Below, one piece after another: positions 60,309 to 64,000 of a stretch of DNA of 64,000 nt. The stretch is from Aphelocoma coerulescens (Eukaryota > Chordata > Aves > Passeriformes > Corvidae), in assembly GCF_041296385.1 (NCBI RefSeq), contig NC_091022.1, positions 21,533,967 through 21,597,966 of the forward strand, given 5' to 3'. A program made the position numbers and the translations under genes. The stretch's first letter is position 1, and each line of letters opens with the position of its first letter. Under the pieces are notes generated by a model. That model saw only the letters and a list, made by a program, of their open reading frames with translations. It did not search any database and was not told the origin of the DNA.

Positions 60309-63300
60309 CTGTGGAAAAAAGAAAATAGATGGAAGCCTAAGATGTTCTTTTTTGTTGATTGAAAAGATGCTATCTTTAATGAACTGATGGGCTCAAATCC
60401 ACTTTTTCTCCCAGTTAAACTAGGTAGCTGGTTTTTTTCTTGCATATCTAATACATCAGAATGGGGCAAAGGTGTTTTCTTTGCTTTTTCTTCTGCTCTC
60501 CTTTAATCCTCTTCCTCCCAGTTAAATAAAGGACAGCAGTAGCTCAGAAACAAGGGAGAGTGCTGCAGGGCTGTTACTACTATAAAATTTGAAGTAAACT
60601 GCTTAAAAGAGATTTAAATCTAGATTGTTATTTGTAAAAGGTCTTGCAGAGGCATTTACTGAACTGAGGGAAGAAAGAGAAGAAGATAGATGGAGGTGGT
60701 TATCTGTGTCACATCAGCTTAGCTGAACATTCCCAGCACGCTGCGCGAGGTTCCGAGACCACAACTTCAATGAGTGTCTGCACACCAGGTCAGTGGGACA
60801 GGCTGCTGTTGCTGGGGTTTTGATCAAATGTCTGATGCACAAATGAGTTCTTTATTTTGCAACAGCAGCTTTCATGTATCTAAGCTAAAAATTAAAACAG
60901 TTCACCCGTGGTATCTGTCTGACCTTGTGAACCCATTCACATTTCCCAGCGGGAGATGAGTGACTTGTGACACACAGGATATGCCAAACACCAATTAGAT
61001 ACTTAGGATAAAGTTCATTTTAGCAGTTCTGACCTCAATGTTTCCATGTAACATTCTGTAAATGGCACATTTGTATTATAATAAGCCAGAGCAATTCATT
61101 CTCCTTTTGTTTTAATCTCTACATTAACCTGTACCCATTATGGTTTTTTACCTTGGGCACAGGCATTTTGGCTGACAGGAACTCACACAACTCTCTCTGT
61201 CATAAATTCAAAGAGAGCAAGCTGTACCAGACAGAATTACCCAGTTGTATCCCTCTCTCCCCAGTTGCTACCAACTATTTTGCTGTGGCAGAGAATTTCC
61301 CAATATCAGCATTTAGTGAAGCCTTGGAGCTGCTCTGTGTTAAAGCCTGAGCTGAACAGGACCCTAGCACAGAGCAAGAAATCTGATACAGATTCAGGGC
61401 TATCAGCTCTAATAGACAGTGGATTATTTTCATTTTGAAGAGCTAATGTTTAAGCTCACTTTCAAATGAATGCATCCACAACCTGTCAGTAGTCTGTGCT
61501 GGTCATTACTTTTACTGTGTAATTCTGTCACCTACGCAATTTTCAAATTTTTCTTATTTTGCCATTATCCATATTGTATATGCAGAGGTAATGTATGATA
61601 TTGCTGCTGCTTTCCATTTGTGCCTTAGATTAACGTTTTAATTCAATCAGTCTGGCTTCCTCGTAACACAACATCGTGATCAATCTTACAGGACCAGAAT
61701 AACAATAAAATTGCATTTCTAGAATAAGATGGATTCTAAACTTATTAAATATAGCCTCACTGGAATACATAAGAATGAAACAAAATCTTTCATCACCTCA
61801 CCTACAGAAGACATATTTGTAATCTAAAGCTGCCCTTCATATTGAAATTTATTACTTCTAAACTACAACTATTAGAACTCAATCTTCAATTAATTTTTCA
61901 CTTTTTTGATACATTGGACCTCTTATTGTCACTTAAATTAATCATTTGTACGGTTACTGTAAATCTAATAGGATACATTTCCATGTGATGTATTTTTGTT
62001 AAGAACTACTCAACAAGTAGGCCTCTGCCTCTTGTTTAGACTGCTACTCCTTCTTGCTCTGAAGCCAGATTATACTCTTGGGTCGTTGAGGGTAAATCTG
62101 TATTGTAAATTTACTGCTTTAAACTTAGGATTAGTAAAGTTGAAATTGTATCTCCAACAGACTTGGGAAAAATGCTGCCCCAGTTAACAGGGCAAAGTGA
62201 GACTGTGAGGCTACTGGTCCCAACACCTCCAGGTGAGGTGTTTTTGAAGCCAGGGATTCCACATTCCATGGAAGGCTCTGAACTAACACCAGTGTATCCT
62301 AAGTGCATGTTCTTAGCTCCTGCCAGGCTGGAACAGGTCACAGCATCCTGTGCACCATCCCACCAGCAACAGCCCAGAAGCAGCTGGTGCACAGGGCCTG
62401 GCGGGTGAGAGAGGCAGGAGCTCAGTCCAGGCAGCCCATGCTGGGAGCTGCCCAGCCTTGTGTGCAGGTCTGCTGGCTGAACTGGGGGTGAGATCAGTGC
62501 AGGAACGGGGGCTGGTGGCTAGAGACCTCTCTACGACTACTCTGCAGCTGACTGAGGTTTTAAGGTTCTGAAAGGCATTTAAATATGGAGGACCTTCTCA
62601 TTTAATGGGAGTTCTGGATTCTCCTAGATTGCATGCTAGTAAGCTTTGGATTTGAACTCTGGCTTGAGTACACCATAACCCAAATTAACTGTGCTGTGTT
62701 ATCTTCTAACTCTGCAATTAGCTTGTGTCACCAGCAAATGAAATGCATGAGTAATTTCTATACGGAAATTGCTTGCCACCTCATTTATTAACATTAAAAC
62801 AGATGCTGTTTTATCACTGACTGATACTGGACATTAATCAGTATTTTGTCAGACTCTGCATGCATATTAATATCACAGCTGGGAGGAATCTGGGGAAGTT
62901 CCTCTGTAAAATATCCTGTACCTCCTGCCTGATCATCTGCCAGCACAGCACCCATGGAAGTGCTTGTACCCCTGTCAGTCAGCTACTGTTTACCCCTTGA
63001 GTGCACATTTTCCCACAGATGGTATCCACCTACAGCAAAAGCTGGAAGTACAGCACAGAAGAAACAAGGCAGGAAAACCAGGCCACCCCATACCACATTC
63101 TGGTCAGCCTTTTTCCTTAGAAATGAAGAGCCATAATAAATCAACCCTCTAAAACTATAAAACTATAGGTATTCCCACACTTTGTAAAGTAATTCATATC
63201 TTGATGGGTGAATAAAAAGTGTCATTTATATGTTGAGTGATGGGCAAGGTGGTGGGTCAGGACTATGAACATTTCTAGATAATTTTTTTGCCTTCTATTC

Positions 63301-64000
63301 CCAGGATCCCATTTCCCTGACTTCCATAATTAGTCCTGTTTTCCAAACCATGTATGCATTTTGTTATTAAGGTAATGAGGTGAGGCATATGGACCAGAGA
63401 ACAGGACTAGCTCACATACAGCTTATAGTCCTTTGGGCCTCTCTTCCCATCAAGCCCTGATAAGCTCCAGGAAATGTAACCAGCAACAACTGCTGCTTTG
63501 CATTTGATTTAAAGGAACTGAAAGGGGAGAGAGAGAGAGACAGAGAGATAAGAAAACACTTAAGTATTTCAAATACCAATTTTCAGGTGAATTATCATGG
63601 AAAATAGCCTGGCAGTCAAATGAGGATTCTTCTAGGAAAATTGAACAAAAACTTGAACAAAAATTATTCGCATTAGTTAAAATAAGGCTCAGAATTAAGT
63701 GTTAAGCTTCTGGGAGCTCCAGAAGGCCCATGAGGAGGAGAAGAGTTAAAGAGGGTTCATCTCACTAACCCCTTGAGTTTTCCTTGTGTACATGAGTACC
63801 CTGAGACCTGCCAGGAACCAGCCTTTCTGTCCCTGCTGCCCACAGTCCCACGGACAGGGGCTGGAATTCTTACAACCTCATTCAGGCTTGTCTTGTCCTT
63901 CCCAGCCCTGCTGCTGAGCAGTCACAAAGGGAAGCAGTAGCACTGCAGTGCCTTCAGGAATTGTTGTGGTATCTGGGCACACTGTCAGGCTGCTGCTGAA
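60309..64000. other. Intron of the - strand gene, no further exon found
   Basis: The - strand gene must continue in this direction. I found no exon with matching phase. A weak donor-like site near 61152 (CAAG|GTAAAA on the - strand) has no convincing exon behind it. A GC-richer patch at 62160-62560 is open in several frames but lacks splice logic. A GA-rich microsatellite sits at 63527-63547. Confidence 0.45.
63527..63547 (+). repeat. GA-rich microsatellite
   Basis: About seven GA dinucleotides interrupted once by CA. A simple-sequence repeat. Confidence 0.85.

Noticed and set aside
62111..62571. Several 60-93-codon frames on both strands
   Set aside because: GC-richer patch with no consistent exon borders. 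No link to the phase-2 acceptor at 60308.
1..64000. tRNA, rRNA, CRISPR arrays, bacterial operons, replication origins
   Set aside because: No tRNA A/B-box pair, rRNA segment or spaced direct-repeat array was seen. The window is eukaryotic nuclear DNA.

Overview
This is an intron- and spacer-rich vertebrate nuclear DNA window, most likely from a bird (possibly a songbird). The evidence is spliced exons with canonical GT-AG borders, an AT-rich background with isolated GC-rich islets, a CR1-type LINE tail near 18.1-18.5 kb, and a solo endogenous-retrovirus LTR of avian style at 6248-6799 with a perfect 5-bp target duplication. No SINE could be recognised by eye. There are no operons, bacterial genes or CRISPR arrays. 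Almost all open frames of 60-200 codons are chance frames in non-coding DNA or artefacts of a GC-rich tandem repeat.

Layout. A short CpG island (about 1545-1760) with an ATG in perfect Kozak context is the best promoter candidate. The next 24 kb is non-coding and carries the solo LTR, a GC-richer islet (about 6910-7340), T/G-rich and microsatellite tracts, and the CR1 fragment. On the + strand, a 76-nt exon (26206-26281) ends in phase 0 at a GTATGT donor. A terminal exon at 48170-48286 starts in phase 0 behind a very strong acceptor and encodes a basic segment, one transmembrane helix and a short basic tail. It is followed by a 3'UTR with AATAAA at 48716. Inside the 21.9-kb intron between them, two other phase-0 acceptors lead to short frames with a stop and a poly(A) signal (36271-36318 and 46766-46855). 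They could be alternative last exons that would swap the membrane anchor for soluble tails. A 22-copy G-rich minisatellite (44905-45255) lies in the same intron.

On the - strand, a clear terminal coding exon (60308 down to 60077, 76 residues) ends a second gene whose earlier exons lie at higher coordinates, probably beyond the window. Its 3'UTR may run to a poly(A) signal near 58812 or 57990. The two genes are therefore convergent, with about 9-10 kb between their 3' ends. An orphan candidate + strand terminal exon (56289-56448) lies in that spacer.

I did not recognise the protein family of either gene from sequence alone and have left gene symbols empty.
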